Below are positions 1-8,453 of a stretch of DNA of 47,756 bases, piece by piece. The stretch is from the NCBI RefSeq assembly GCF_001815935.1, contig NZ_KV823395.1, positions 1-47,756 on the forward strand. Direction: 5' to 3'. The notes under the pieces are model-generated. The model was not told the DNA's origin. It ran no database searches and saw only the letters and a list, made by a program, of their open reading frames with translations. Made by a program: the position numbers and the translations under genes. The first letter of the stretch is position 1, and the number at the start of each line of letters is the position of its first letter. The DNA is from Corynebacterium sp. HMSC04H06 (lineage in GTDB: Bacteria; Actinomycetota; Actinomycetes; Mycobacteriales; Mycobacteriaceae).

Positions 1-92
1 TTCTCAGTCCAACTAATGGGGAGCAGTTCATTATCCGGGCAGGGCCTTTCTCGTGTCTGGACAGCAGTGCTAACTGCGCGCTATCAGCGCCG

Positions 93-1094
93 CTAGAAGC
101 GTTCCTTGTTCCGCTTGGCGAACTTCGAGTAGAAGTCCGGCTTGGACTCGCCGTAGCGGGCGCGCATGCGGCGCTCGTGGGCCTCGGCGGCCGCGGCCTT
201 GGCGTCCGCGGTCGAACCAGCGGCTGCGGCCGGGTCAGTGGCCGGGCCACCTTGCGCGTCGGCGGCGTCCAGCTGGGCCATCTCGGCTTCTTCGTCGCGG
301 ACGCGGCGCCGCTCGCGGATCTCGGCCCAGACGAAATAGCCCAGGCCCAGCGGGGCCATGATGCCGAAGGCTATCCACTGGAAGCCGTAGGACAGGTGGT
401 TGCCGCGGTCCATCTGCGGGATCGGGATGGGGTTGAGCACGCCCGGCTGATCCTCGGTGAGCTGGACGTAGTCGAGCCCGAGGTCGGCATCGATGAGCTT
501 GCCGACCTGGGGCGGATTGATGGAATAGACCTGGGGGTAGCCGTCGCGCTCGACGGGGGCGGAGGAATGCTCGGCCTCGTGCTGGCGGACCATGCCGATG
601 ATCTCCTGCGGCCCGCTGGGGGCGGGGGCGATTTCCGGCACGGCGTTGGCCTCGCCGGCCGGCGCCCAGCCGCGGTTGACCAGGATGGTCTGGCCGCCGT
701 CGGTGCGGAAGGGGATCAGGGACTGGTAGGACGGCCCGGAGGCCACCGGCCGCAGGCGCACCAGCACCTCATCGTCCGGCAGGTACTGCCCGCGCAGGAT
801 AACGCGCGACCACTCCTCGCCGCCTTCGATCGCGCCGTTATCACCCAGGATCTCGTCCGCCGGGACAGGATCTTTCTCATAGGCGGCGGTGATGTGCTCA
901 TTGCGCTCGACGATGTCGTCGTCCTTACCCAGCTGCCAGGGTGCTAGCACCGTGAAGGCTAGGTAGGAAAACACGATCACGAACAGCAGCAGGAAAACCC
1001 AGCTGGGCTTGAGGAAAGTCTTCCACCACGCCGTCTGCTGCCGCGCGCGCACCGGCTCGCTGTCCGGCGCCGTCTGCTTAGTCCGAGTACCCAC
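93..1094 (-). CDS. SURF1 family cytochrome c oxidase biogenesis protein
   Basis: This is a 333-residue membrane protein of the SURF1 family, which helps assemble haem-copper terminal oxidase. Two transmembrane helices bracket the protein as in the family: one near residues 30-52, ending in a PWQLGK motif, and one near 240-260, preceded by the conserved GNHLSYGFQW motif. The segment between them would lie outside the membrane. The C-terminal 70 residues are charged and Ala-rich and look cytoplasmic. The start is GTG at 1094, and a TAGACT hexamer ends 8 nt upstream of it, so the message may be leaderless. It lies 11 bp downstream of the phosphatase gene on the same strand. Family assignment is firm; which oxidase it serves is inference. 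Confidence 0.9.
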   Translation of the reverse strand: MGTRTKQTAPDSEPVRARQQTAWWKTFLKPSWVFLLLFVIVFSYLAFTVLAPWQLGKDDDIVERNEHITAAYEKDPVPADEILGDNGAIEGGEEWSRVILRGQYLPDDEVLVRLRPVASGPSYQSLIPFRTDGGQTILVNRGWAPAGEANAVPEIAPAPSGPQEIIGMVRQHEAEHSSAPVERDGYPQVYSINPPQVGKLIDADLGLDYVQLTEDQPGVLNPIPIPQMDRGNHLSYGFQWIAFGIMAPLGLGYFVWAEIRERRRVRDEEAEMAQLDAADAQGGPATDPAAAAGSTADAKAAAAEAHERRMRARYGESKPDFYSKFAKRNKERF

Positions 1095-1102
1095 GAATGC
1101 CC

Positions 1103-1108
1103 AGTCTA
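1103..1108 (-). promoter_or_regulatory. -10 element (TAGACT) for the SURF1 gene
   Basis: TAGACT on the minus strand fits the corynebacterial TANANT -10 pattern. It ends 8 nt before the GTG start, overlapping the end of the upstream phosphatase gene. No clear -35 or Shine-Dalgarno is seen. Confidence 0.45.
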
Positions 1109-1600
1109 GTCACGGGCATGGTCGCGAATCCAAGCCAAGAGCCCGTCGGCGGCGGCCTCGATGGCTTGGCGGGTGCGGGCGAAATCCTCCTCGTCGCCGT
1201 AGAAGGGATCCTCCACCGAGGACCCCGGGGCGGAATCCGGGTCGAAGTCGCGCAGCAGGACGACCTTGTCCGGCGCCGGGGCCTGCTCGCGCAGGGTGGC
1301 CAAGTGGCCGGTATCCAGGGCGACGATGAGGTCGGCGTCTAGGTCCTCGGCGGCCAGCTGGCTGGCGCGGTGGGCGCTGCCGTCGTAGCCGCCGCGGCGC
1401 AGCTCGGCGATGGCGCGCTTGTCGGCGCCCTGGCCGACGTGCCAGCCGCCGAGGCCGCAGGAGGTGATGCGCGCGGCATCGTCAAGCCCAGCGGACTCCA
1501 CGGCGTCGTGGATGATGACCTCGGCCATGGGGGAGCGGCAGATATTGCCCGTGCAGACGAAGACGATGTGGAGGCGGGGATCAGTCTCAGAAACAACCAT
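1106..1600 (-). CDS. Low-molecular-weight protein-tyrosine phosphatase
   Basis: The 164-residue product is a cytoplasmic LMW protein-tyrosine phosphatase, the usual length for the family. The catalytic P-loop C-x5-R-S is VCTGNICRSP (Cys16, Arg22), and the general-acid loop DPFYG follows near residue 130. The family dephosphorylates phosphotyrosine on proteins; in actinobacteria such enzymes are the PtpA type. The ATG at 1600 keeps the P-loop close to the N-terminus, as expected. A purine-rich AAAGGTGAG lies rather far upstream. The SURF1 gene follows at once but may have its own promoter. Confidence 0.9.
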   Translation of the reverse strand: MVVSETDPRLHIVFVCTGNICRSPMAEVIIHDAVESAGLDDAARITSCGLGGWHVGQGADKRAIAELRRGGYDGSAHRASQLAAEDLDADLIVALDTGHLATLREQAPAPDKVVLLRDFDPDSAPGSSVEDPFYGDEEDFARTRQAIEAAADGLLAWIRDHARD

Positions 1601-1711
1601 CAGCGGGGAATTCTCACCTTTAGCTCGATTAGTGGGGGCTGCTTACACAACCGGAGAACGCAGTTAGGATATACCGTTAGGACCTGCCAACGCTAAAGGA
1701 GCATAAAAAGT

Positions 1712-2857
1712 ATGACCACTACGGCCACCGTGGGAGAAGTCTGTCACCACCTGGATTCGGCCTACCCGCCGGCGCTGGCGGAAAAATGGGACGCCGTCGG
1801 CCTGGTCTGCGGCGACCCGGACGCCCCGGTCACCAAGGTGGCCTTCGCCTTGGACTGCACGCTTGAGGTCGCCCAGGCGGCGGTCGATGCCGGTGCGCAG
1901 CTGCTCGTCGTCCACCACCCGCTGCTGCTGCGCGGGGTGACCTCGGTGGCCGCGAACACGCCGAAGGGCAAGGTCGTCCACACCCTGCTCAGCGGGGGCG
2001 TGGCTTTGTATGCCGCCCACACCAACGCCGACTCCGCCCGGCCCGGCGTCAACGACAAGCTGGCCGAGCTGGTCGGCATCACCCCGGGCCGGCCCATCGT
2101 GGTCAAGGACCCAGACGTGATGGACAAGTGGGGCGTGCACGTGCCGACCGACGCTGCCGACCGGGTCAAGGAGGCCCTCTTCGCCACCGGGGGCGGCCAG
2201 ATTGGCAACTACCGCGCCTGCTCATTCGACATCGCCGGCACCGGCCAGTTCGAGCCTCTGCCGGGGGCCAACCCCACCGAGGGCGAGATCGGCACCCTCC
2301 ACCGAGGGGCCGAGACCCGCGTGGAATTTGTCGCACCTTCGTCCCGGCGCAGCGCCATCCGGGCCGCGCTTATCGATGCCCACCCCTACGAGGTCCCCGC
2401 CTACGACGTCATGGAGACCGCCAACCCCGTGGACCTGGATCAGGCCTGCGGCCTGGGGCGGGTGGGCCGCCTGCCGGAGCCGATGACACTGCGGGAATTT
2501 ACCCAGCAGGTGGCCAACGCCCTGCCGGAGACCGTCTGGGGCGTGCGCGCGGCCGGGGATCCGGAACAGCTCATCCAGACCGTGGCTGTTAGCTCCGGTG
2601 CCGGCGATAGCTTCCTGGACCAGGCGGCTAAACTAGGTGTCGACGTTTACGTGACCTCGGATCTGCGGCACCACCCCGTCGACGAGCACTTGCGCGCCGG
2701 CGGCCCCGCGGTCATCGACACCGCGCACTGGGCCAGCGAGTTCCCCTGGACTTACCAGGCCCGCGACGTGGTCGCCGGCAAGACCGGGCTAGACTGCGAA
2801 GTCCTAGAAATTCGCACCGATCCGTGGACCGTGTCGCTACATTCGGAAGGAGAATAA
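1712..2857 (+). CDS. Nif3-like dinuclear metal centre protein (YbgI/NIF3 family)
   Basis: The 381-residue protein belongs to the NIF3/YbgI family, which forms hexameric rings with a dinuclear metal site per subunit; its biochemical role is not settled. Metal-ligand motifs are visible: VVHHPLLLRG and AAHTNADSA in the first third, and YVTSDLRHHPVDEH near the C-terminus. It is longer than E. coli YbgI (about 247 residues) because of the central inserted domain common in Gram-positive members. The start is ATG at 1712 with AAAGGAG about 10 nt upstream. It leads a plus-strand run with the zinc-ribbon and RNase H genes. Confidence 0.88.
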   Translation: MTTTATVGEVCHHLDSAYPPALAEKWDAVGLVCGDPDAPVTKVAFALDCTLEVAQAAVDAGAQLLVVHHPLLLRGVTSVAANTPKGKVVHTLLSGGVALYAAHTNADSARPGVNDKLAELVGITPGRPIVVKDPDVMDKWGVHVPTDAADRVKEALFATGGGQIGNYRACSFDIAGTGQFEPLPGANPTEGEIGTLHRGAETRVEFVAPSSRRSAIRAALIDAHPYEVPAYDVMETANPVDLDQACGLGRVGRLPEPMTLREFTQQVANALPETVWGVRAAGDPEQLIQTVAVSSGAGDSFLDQAAKLGVDVYVTSDLRHHPVDEHLRAGGPAVIDTAHWASEFPWTYQARDVVAGKTGLDCEVLEIRTDPWTVSLHSEGE

Positions 2858-2862
2858 AGGAC

Positions 2863-3582
2863 ATGAAGCTGCTACCTGAGAGCCAGGCCGTGCTGCTGAA
2901 GCTGGCCAATCTGCAGCGCGCCGTCGACTTCGGCGCCGAGGAGCGCCAGAGCCCGGAGCAGGAGGAGCTGGCTAGCGCCGAGCGCGAGTACGCCCGCCTG
3001 GTGGATTCCGCCGGATCCGCCCAAATGGCTGTGGACGATATGGAAAACGAGATCCTGCGCATCCAGGCCGACGAGCGCAAGCTGCGCGCCCGCGAGCGCG
3101 ACGACCGCAAGCAGCTGTCCGCCGAGCTGGATCCGGACAAGCGCCGCGACTTGGAGCACGACCGCTACGCGGCGAAGTCGCGCATCGCTGACCTGATGAG
3201 CGAACTGCAGGAAGCCCACAACGAGATCCACGCCCTGCGCAACAACCGCGACTCCCAGGGCGCGCAGCGCGACGAGGCCGCCCGCAAGCTCGACGTGGCC
3301 CGCCGCGCCGCGGAGGCGGCCCAGGCCGCGACCGCCAACCAGCCGGACCCGCGCGTGGAAATCGAGCAGCTGCGCGGTCAGCTGCCGGGCGAGGCGCTGC
3401 GGATCTTCGACGACCAGCGCGCCGAAAACAGCGTCGGTGCCGCCGAGTTTAAGGCGCAGAAGTCCTGCGGCGGCTGCTTCATCGTGCTCCCGCCGGCGGA
3501 CCAGTCCGCGGTGCGCAACGCGCCGGACGACGAAGTCCCGCAGTGCCCCGAGTGCGGCACCTACCTCATCCGACAGTCCTAG
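2863..3582 (+). CDS. Coiled-coil protein with C-terminal C4 zinc ribbon
   Basis: The 239-residue product has a long charged N-terminal coiled coil (about residues 20-160, rich in E, R, A and L heptads) and a C-terminal zinc ribbon made of CGGC and CPEC pairs. This architecture is that of the actinobacterial C4-type zinc ribbon family that often sits beside NIF3-like genes; a nucleic-acid or protein-binding role is inference. An in-frame GTG-type start lies further upstream, but ATG 2863 is preferred because GGAAGGAG lies 10 nt before it. It is 5 bp from the Nif3-like gene and 12 bp from the RNase H gene, so one operon is likely. Confidence 0.85.
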   Translation: MKLLPESQAVLLKLANLQRAVDFGAEERQSPEQEELASAEREYARLVDSAGSAQMAVDDMENEILRIQADERKLRARERDDRKQLSAELDPDKRRDLEHDRYAAKSRIADLMSELQEAHNEIHALRNNRDSQGAQRDEAARKLDVARRAAEAAQAATANQPDPRVEIEQLRGQLPGEALRIFDDQRAENSVGAAEFKAQKSCGGCFIVLPPADQSAVRNAPDDEVPQCPECGTYLIRQS

Positions 3583-3594
3583 GCGGCCGGCGCC

Positions 3595-4779
3595 ATGAAG
3601 GTAATCATCTACGCCGACGGCGGATCCCGCGGCAATCCCGGGGTGGCCGGCTCCGGCACGGTGGTCTACGCCGCCGACGGCCGCGAGGTGCTGCGCACCA
3701 TTGCCTACGTGGTCGGCACGCAGTCGACCAATAACGTCGCCGAGTACAACGGCCTGCTGCGCGGGCTCGAAGCCGCCCGCGAGCTGGGCGCCACCGAGGT
3801 CGAGTTCTACATGGACTCCAAGCTCGTCGTCGAGCAGATGAACGGGCGCTGGAAGATCAAGCACCCCGACATGCAGAAGCTGGCCATGCAGGCGCACAAG
3901 CTGGTAGCCGGCCTGGGCGACTTCCAGCTGGCCTGGGTGCCGCGCGCCAAGAACAAGGTCGCCGACGCCCTGTCCAACGACGCCATGGACGCGGCGGCCG
4001 CCGGCCACGCGGTCGGCATCGTCGGCGGTATCGAGGGCGGCATCGAGGACGATGCGGGTACGGACGACGACGCCGTAGGCACGACCGAGCACGGCGGGCC
4101 GGCGCCCAACGACTGGCTGGGCGAGCGCGGGGAAACCACGCGGATGGTGCTGCTGCGCCACGGGCAAACCAAGATGTCGGCGCAGCGCCAGTACTCCGGA
4201 CACTCCAACCCGCCGCTGACCGAGCTCGGCCGCCGTCAGGCCCTAGCCGCCGCGCAGGCCCTAGCCAGCCGCTTCGGTACGGGCGAGGACGGCCAGGTCG
4301 CGGCGGTGGTGGCCTCCCCGTTGGGCCGGTGCCAAGAAACCGCGCGGGCCGTCGGCGAGGTCCTAGGCCTGGACGTGGGCACCGACGACGGGCTCATCGA
4401 GCTCGACTTCGGCGCCTGGGAGAAGCTGACCTTTAACCAGGCCCACGAGCGCGACCCGCAACTGCACGCTAAGTGGCTGGAAGACACCGCGGTATCCACG
4501 CCGGGCGGGGAGTCCCTGCAGCAGCTGCACCGCCGGGTGCGCCAGGCGCGGGAGAAGCTAGTCAAGCGCTATGCGGGCAAGACCATCCTGCTGGTGAGCC
4601 ACGTTAACCCGATCAAGTCGCTTGTCGCGCAGGGCCTGGGCGGCGGGCCCAGCCTGTTCGATCGCTTCTTTTTGGATCTTGCCTCGCTGTCCGAGGTGGA
4701 GTTCTGGGACGACGGCGCGCTGGTGCGCTGCGTCAACGACGCCGGCCACCTGTCCGGGCTAGATGCGGGCCAGAGCTAA
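3595..4779 (+). CDS. Bifunctional RNase HI / histidine (acid) phosphatase
   Basis: This 394-residue fusion matches the mycobacterial Rv2228c type. Residues 1-130 are an RNase HI domain with the four acidic catalytic residues visible: Asp8 (ADGGSRGNPG), Glu50 (AEYN), Asp74 (MDSK) and Asp124 (VADALS). An acidic, low-complexity linker follows. From about residue 180 there is a histidine phosphatase (phosphoglycerate mutase-like, CobC-related) domain with LLRHGQT and the second catalytic His in LLVSHVNPIK. The first domain cuts RNA in RNA:DNA hybrids; the natural substrate of the second is uncertain. The Shine-Dalgarno is weak. It ends 38 bp before the rnpB 5' end. Confidence 0.92.
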   Translation: MKVIIYADGGSRGNPGVAGSGTVVYAADGREVLRTIAYVVGTQSTNNVAEYNGLLRGLEAARELGATEVEFYMDSKLVVEQMNGRWKIKHPDMQKLAMQAHKLVAGLGDFQLAWVPRAKNKVADALSNDAMDAAAAGHAVGIVGGIEGGIEDDAGTDDDAVGTTEHGGPAPNDWLGERGETTRMVLLRHGQTKMSAQRQYSGHSNPPLTELGRRQALAAAQALASRFGTGEDGQVAAVVASPLGRCQETARAVGEVLGLDVGTDDGLIELDFGAWEKLTFNQAHERDPQLHAKWLEDTAVSTPGGESLQQLHRRVRQAREKLVKRYAGKTILLVSHVNPIKSLVAQGLGGGPSLFDRFFLDLASLSEVEFWDDGALVRCVNDAGHLSGLDAGQS

Positions 4780-4780
4780 T

Positions 4781-4810
4781 TTTCACGCCGGCCCGCGCGC
4801 GGACTAGACT
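4781..4810 (+). promoter_or_regulatory. Probable rnpB promoter
   Basis: A TAGACT -10 at 4805-4810 lies 7 nt before the predicted RNase P RNA 5' end. TTTCAC at 4781-4786 is the best -35 at 18 bp spacing but matches the consensus poorly. Confidence 0.5.
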
Positions 4811-4817
4811 AAAGCGC

Positions 4818-5240
4818 GCGAGTGAGTCGGCCGGGTAAACGCGGCAAATGAACCGCCCCACGTGTTGGGGCAGGCAGGCGCCGAGGAAAGTCCGGACTCC
4901 ACAGAGCACGGTGGTTGCTAACAGCAACCCGGGGCAACCCGCGGGCAAGTGCAACAGAAAGTAGACCGCCTGGAGCAATCCAGGTAAGGGTGAAACGGTG
5001 CGTTAAGAGCGCACCAGCACCCCAGGTGACTGGGGTGGCTGGGTAAACCCCACCGGGAGCAAGGCATCACGGCCTGCCTTTTGGGCAGGCCCGATCAGGT
5101 GTTTGAGGGCTGCTCACCCGAGCCTGAAGGTAGCTGCTTGAGGCGGCCAGCAATGGTCGACCCAGATGGATGTTTACCACGCCGGGGACGGGCAACCGCC
5201 CCGCGCGGACAGAATCCGGCTCACAGGCCGGCTCATTCGC
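4818..5240 (+). ncRNA. rnpB: RNase P RNA (type A)
   Basis: This is the catalytic RNA of RNase P, which trims tRNA 5' leaders. Conserved blocks are visible: GAGGAAAGTCCGGACTCC at 4872, GTGCAACAGAAAGTAGACCG at 4949, GGGTGAAACGGTG at 4988, and ACAGAATCCGGCTCACAGG near the 3' end. The ends are set by helix P1: GCGAGTGAGTCGGCC at 4818-4832 pairs with GGCCGGCTCATTCGC at 5226-5240, with two G-U wobbles. The resulting length, about 423 nt, fits high-GC Gram-positive RNAs. The exact termini may differ by a few bases. Confidence 0.95.
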
Positions 5241-5312
5241 CCCGCACCTTTTCATTTTCCGTTGCTCACACTGGCGCGCGGGAGTGGGGCGCCTGTGGAA
5301 CAATGAGCCGGT

Positions 5313-6725
5313 ATGAAGCTGTATGCTGCGCCGCTGGACTTTGATAACGTCGCCGCGGAATTCCAGGTCTCCCGTGACTTCGACGAACACGTCACCGATC
5401 AGGCCCGCGCGGCGGTCGATCAATTTGCCGCCAGCCGCCGAGACGCCCGCGATCTGCCGTTGGTCACCATCGACCCGCCGGGCTCCAAGGACCTGGACCA
5501 GGCCGTCTACATCACCAGCGGGACCGCGGGCGGCTACCGCGTCTACTACGCCATTGCCGACGTGGGCGCCTGGCTGGGCGGGACCGGCGAAGAGGCACCG
5601 GCGGCCGTGCACGCGGAGTCCATGGCCCGCGGCCAGACCATCTACCTGCCGGATTCGCCAGCCCGCCTGCACCCACCCGTGCTGTCCGAGGACCGCGCGT
5701 CCTTGCTGGAAGGCGTGGACAGGCCGGCCGTGCTCTTTAGCTTCGACCTGGACACGGACGGGGAGGTGACCGACTTCTTCGTCGAGCGCGCCCTCGTACG
5801 CTCCCGGGCGCGGCTGGACTACGACGGCGTCCACGAGGACCTAGTACACGGGCGAATGAACTCGGCCATCCGCCTGCTGCCGGAGGTAGGCCAGCTGCGG
5901 CAGGCCTCCGCGCTGCGGCGCGAGGCGATTTCGCTGCGCATCCCGTCGCAGCGGGTCGTCGAAGACGCCGACGGGCGCTTCGAGCTAGAGATCGAGCCGC
6001 GCCACGAGGTCATGGACTATAACTCCGAGATTTCCCTGATGGCCGGCATGTGCGCGGGCCAGCTCATGCACAGCCACGGCGTGGGTTTCCTGCGCACCCT
6101 GCCAGGTGCCAGCCCCGAGGCCGAGGAGGAGTTCCGTGCCGAGGCCCGCGCCCTGGGCTTCGAGTTGGGTGAGCTTAGCATCTCCGAGTTCCTGCGCAGG
6201 GTGGATGCCAGCTCACCTCGGGGGATGGCGGTCATGCGCGAGGCTCTGCGGCTACTGCGCGGGGCGGACTACGCCCTGTTGGGGCGCGACGAGGGGCAGA
6301 TCCACGCGGGCATCGGCGGCTATTACGCGCACGTGACCGCGCCGCTGCGCCGGCTCATCGACCGGTTTGGGTTGGAAGTCTGCCTGGCTATCTGCGCCGG
6401 CACCGACGTCCCCGAGTGGGTGCAGGCGGACGGTGAGGAGGCGGTGGCATCGATGCGGCGGAGCTCCCAGTTGGCCTCCCAGGTGGACAAGGCGTGCCTG
6501 CAGCTGACCGAGGCCACGGTCCTGGAGCCGTGGGTGGGCACGAATTTCTCGGCGGTGGTGCTCTCCAGGAACGCCGAGCGCGAGACCGCCCGCCTTTTGG
6601 TCAACGAGCCACCGGTCATCGGGCAGTGCGTGGGCGCGCCCGAGCCGGGCAGCGAGACCTCGGTTTCCCTGGTCACCGCGGAGCCGGAAGAGCGCGCAGT
6701 GAAATTCGCCTGGCCGGCTGACTAG
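5313..6725 (+). CDS. RNB-domain ribonuclease (RNase II/R family)
   Basis: The 470-residue protein is an exoribonuclease of the RNB superfamily, degrading RNA 3' to 5'. The metal-binding motif DPPGSKDLDQAV (Asp54, Asp60, Asp62) and the conserved GYYAHVTAPLRRLIDR segment near residue 350 are clear. It is shorter than E. coli RNase II (644) or RNase R (813): the N-terminal cold-shock domains and the C-terminal S1 domain appear missing or minimal, as in compact actinobacterial members. ATG 5313 has no good Shine-Dalgarno; an AACAAT hexamer lies 8 nt upstream. It directly follows rnpB. Confidence 0.88.
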   Translation: MKLYAAPLDFDNVAAEFQVSRDFDEHVTDQARAAVDQFAASRRDARDLPLVTIDPPGSKDLDQAVYITSGTAGGYRVYYAIADVGAWLGGTGEEAPAAVHAESMARGQTIYLPDSPARLHPPVLSEDRASLLEGVDRPAVLFSFDLDTDGEVTDFFVERALVRSRARLDYDGVHEDLVHGRMNSAIRLLPEVGQLRQASALRREAISLRIPSQRVVEDADGRFELEIEPRHEVMDYNSEISLMAGMCAGQLMHSHGVGFLRTLPGASPEAEEEFRAEARALGFELGELSISEFLRRVDASSPRGMAVMREALRLLRGADYALLGRDEGQIHAGIGGYYAHVTAPLRRLIDRFGLEVCLAICAGTDVPEWVQADGEEAVASMRRSSQLASQVDKACLQLTEATVLEPWVGTNFSAVVLSRNAERETARLLVNEPPVIGQCVGAPEPGSETSVSLVTAEPEERAVKFAWPAD

Positions 6726-6749
6726 AACCGGCCGACTAGGACCGGTCGA

Positions 6750-8021
6750 TTAGGCGGCGGGCTCGCCGGGGTTGACCGGGACGACGAGCAGGCCGTCGTC
6801 GGCGAGATCCTGAGAGAAATTCTGCGCGCGTTCGGCGGGCACGTAGGCGATGACCGAGTTGGCCACGCCGGCCGCGGCCGCGCGGGCTGCCACCGCGCCG
6901 CGGGCCGTGACCAGCTCGGCGACCTCGGCAGCCACCGGCAGGTGGTAGATGCTGCCCAGCGCCGATTGCGACTGGTGGAGGAGCGGCAGCAAGTCCGCGC
7001 CGCGGCGGGAGCGCAGCGAGCGCGCGATGCCCAGGGCGCGGTCGGTCTCGGCGGCGTAGAAACCGAGCCAGCTGGCGGCATCGGCGTGCTCGGGGTGGTC
7101 CTGTTCCGGGTGCACCTCGTGGACCGCGTCCAACCAGTCCAGAACGCGCGAGGACGCGTCCGGCAGCAGGCGCAGGCTCTCCGTGCCGAAGGCGTGGCAG
7201 GCGTTGTCGACGAAGCGCTGGCGGATGCGTAGGTCAACCCCAATCTGCGGGCCCGGGGTGGAGTCCGGGACTGCGACGACGAAGGCGTGCAGCTTGTCGC
7301 CCAGCGGGTGCGGGGCCTGGGTTACGGAACCGTCGGCGTAATCGATGATAGAAACTTGCCGGCCGTTGCCGCGCAGGGCCGCGGTGTGGCGGGCGCGCAG
7401 CGCCGGCAGGGCGGCGAAGGAATTGACGGCCTGGGAGCAGACCTCGGCTACGCGGGCGCGCAGCGGGGCATCGTGGGGATCCTCGTTGCCGCCCAGCATG
7501 GCTAGGGCCACGGCGACATCGGCGGCCGCCAGTCCACCTAGGCCGGAGTAAGTAGGGATGTCAGTGACCACGGTGATGTCCACTCCGGTGGTCTCGCGGG
7601 AGAGCAACTGCCGGGAGACCATCGTGCTGACCACGCCGCCGAAGCGCTCGGCCAGCCCACCCGTCGGGAACGGCGGCGGGACCGGCTGGCCGGCCTCGTC
7701 GACGCCGGGCTGCTGCGCCGCAGCCAGCTGGGACAGGGTGTCGAGCGTCGTCGATTCCTCGCGCACCTGGGGTTCGCCGGGGCCGTCGACGCGGTAGGTC
7801 ACGGTGATGGTTGAATCCTCGCGCGGGCTAACCGCCGCGGCGGCGCGCAGATCGGAAAGCCCTGCGGCAACGATGCCCCCGTAGTGGTCAACGTGCTCAC
7901 CGATGAGCAACCAGGTCGCCGGTGCGCTCGCCACGTGGGCGGCTTCTACACCCACGCGTTGGTGGTGGGCGGCGCGGGCTTTGTCGACGACGTGGTCGGT
8001 CGGGGCGGGCCAAAATGGCAT
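6750..8021 (-). CDS. GHMP kinase, galactokinase-like
   Basis: The 423-residue protein is a GHMP-family small-molecule kinase. Its N-terminal motif GEHVDHYGG resembles the galactokinase signature GEHTDYNGG, and the ATP-binding glycine-rich motif is PTYSGLGGLAAADVA near residue 170. Galactokinase phosphorylates galactose at C1. The sequence around the sugar-binding motif is divergent and no gal genes are adjacent, so the substrate is uncertain. A gene annotated galK near glnA2 is, from memory, also present in C. glutamicum. The start at 8021 has GAAGGAG about 10 nt upstream. Confidence 0.75.
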   Translation of the reverse strand: MPFWPAPTDHVVDKARAAHHQRVGVEAAHVASAPATWLLIGEHVDHYGGIVAAGLSDLRAAAAVSPREDSTITVTYRVDGPGEPQVREESTTLDTLSQLAAAQQPGVDEAGQPVPPPFPTGGLAERFGGVVSTMVSRQLLSRETTGVDITVVTDIPTYSGLGGLAAADVAVALAMLGGNEDPHDAPLRARVAEVCSQAVNSFAALPALRARHTAALRGNGRQVSIIDYADGSVTQAPHPLGDKLHAFVVAVPDSTPGPQIGVDLRIRQRFVDNACHAFGTESLRLLPDASSRVLDWLDAVHEVHPEQDHPEHADAASWLGFYAAETDRALGIARSLRSRRGADLLPLLHQSQSALGSIYHLPVAAEVAELVTARGAVAARAAAAGVANSVIAYVPAERAQNFSQDLADDGLLVVPVNPGEPAA

Positions 8022-8239
8022 TGCGGGGGATACTCCTTCATTAGCGGTCGCACTCGCCGGTCCGGCGCCAGCGACGTCGGTGACGAAGATTCAGCGGGGA
8101 TGAGGCGCGGGCGGGCGAGAAGTCCTAACAGAAACATTCTAGCGGCGCGGACAACTCCCGATGAGTACTGTGGGATCCCGCGGGCGATAACCCGCGCTAA
8201 ATCGCTTAATAAACCCCGTCAACCAAGGAGGATTAGCCC

Positions 8240-8452
8240 ATGGCCGAGCAGGATTCGCAATGGTATTTCAACCCGTCTACCGGTGAAGTCACCCAGGGGC
8301 CGCAGGATTCCTGGGACAACCGGATGGGGCCGTACTCGTCCGAGGAAGAGGCCCGCAACGCGCTCAAGACCGCGGCGGAGCGCAACGCCGCGGCCGATGA
8401 AGCCGAGGAAGCAGAAGACGACTGGGGCAAGCCCGCCCAGTGGGATAAGTAA
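8240..8452 (+). CDS. Small conserved SPOR-like actinobacterial protein
   Basis: A 70-residue acidic, soluble protein begins MAEQDSQWYFNPSTGEVTQG and carries the pattern 'GPYSSEEEARNAL'. Small actinobacterial proteins of this pattern are commonly annotated as SPOR-domain-like, though the fold and function are not established here. AAGGAGG lies 7-8 nt before the ATG, one of the best ribosome sites in the window. It is convergent with the CYTH-CHAD gene, whose stop lies 1 bp after its own. A CGCGGG/CCCGCG hairpin sits in the upstream leader near 8178-8195. Confidence 0.75.
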   Translation: MAEQDSQWYFNPSTGEVTQGPQDSWDNRMGPYSSEEEARNALKTAAERNAAADEAEEAEDDWGKPAQWDK

Positions 8453-8453
8453 T

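Noticed and set aside
2872..4203. 443-codon minus-strand frame opposite the zinc-ribbon and RNase H genes
   Set aside because: It is an antisense shadow of GC-rich coding DNA with no recognisable domain; the plus-strand genes have clear motifs.
6750..8021. Confident naming of the GHMP protein as galactokinase
   Set aside because: The sugar-binding motif is divergent and no other gal gene is nearby, so it is kept as galactokinase-like.
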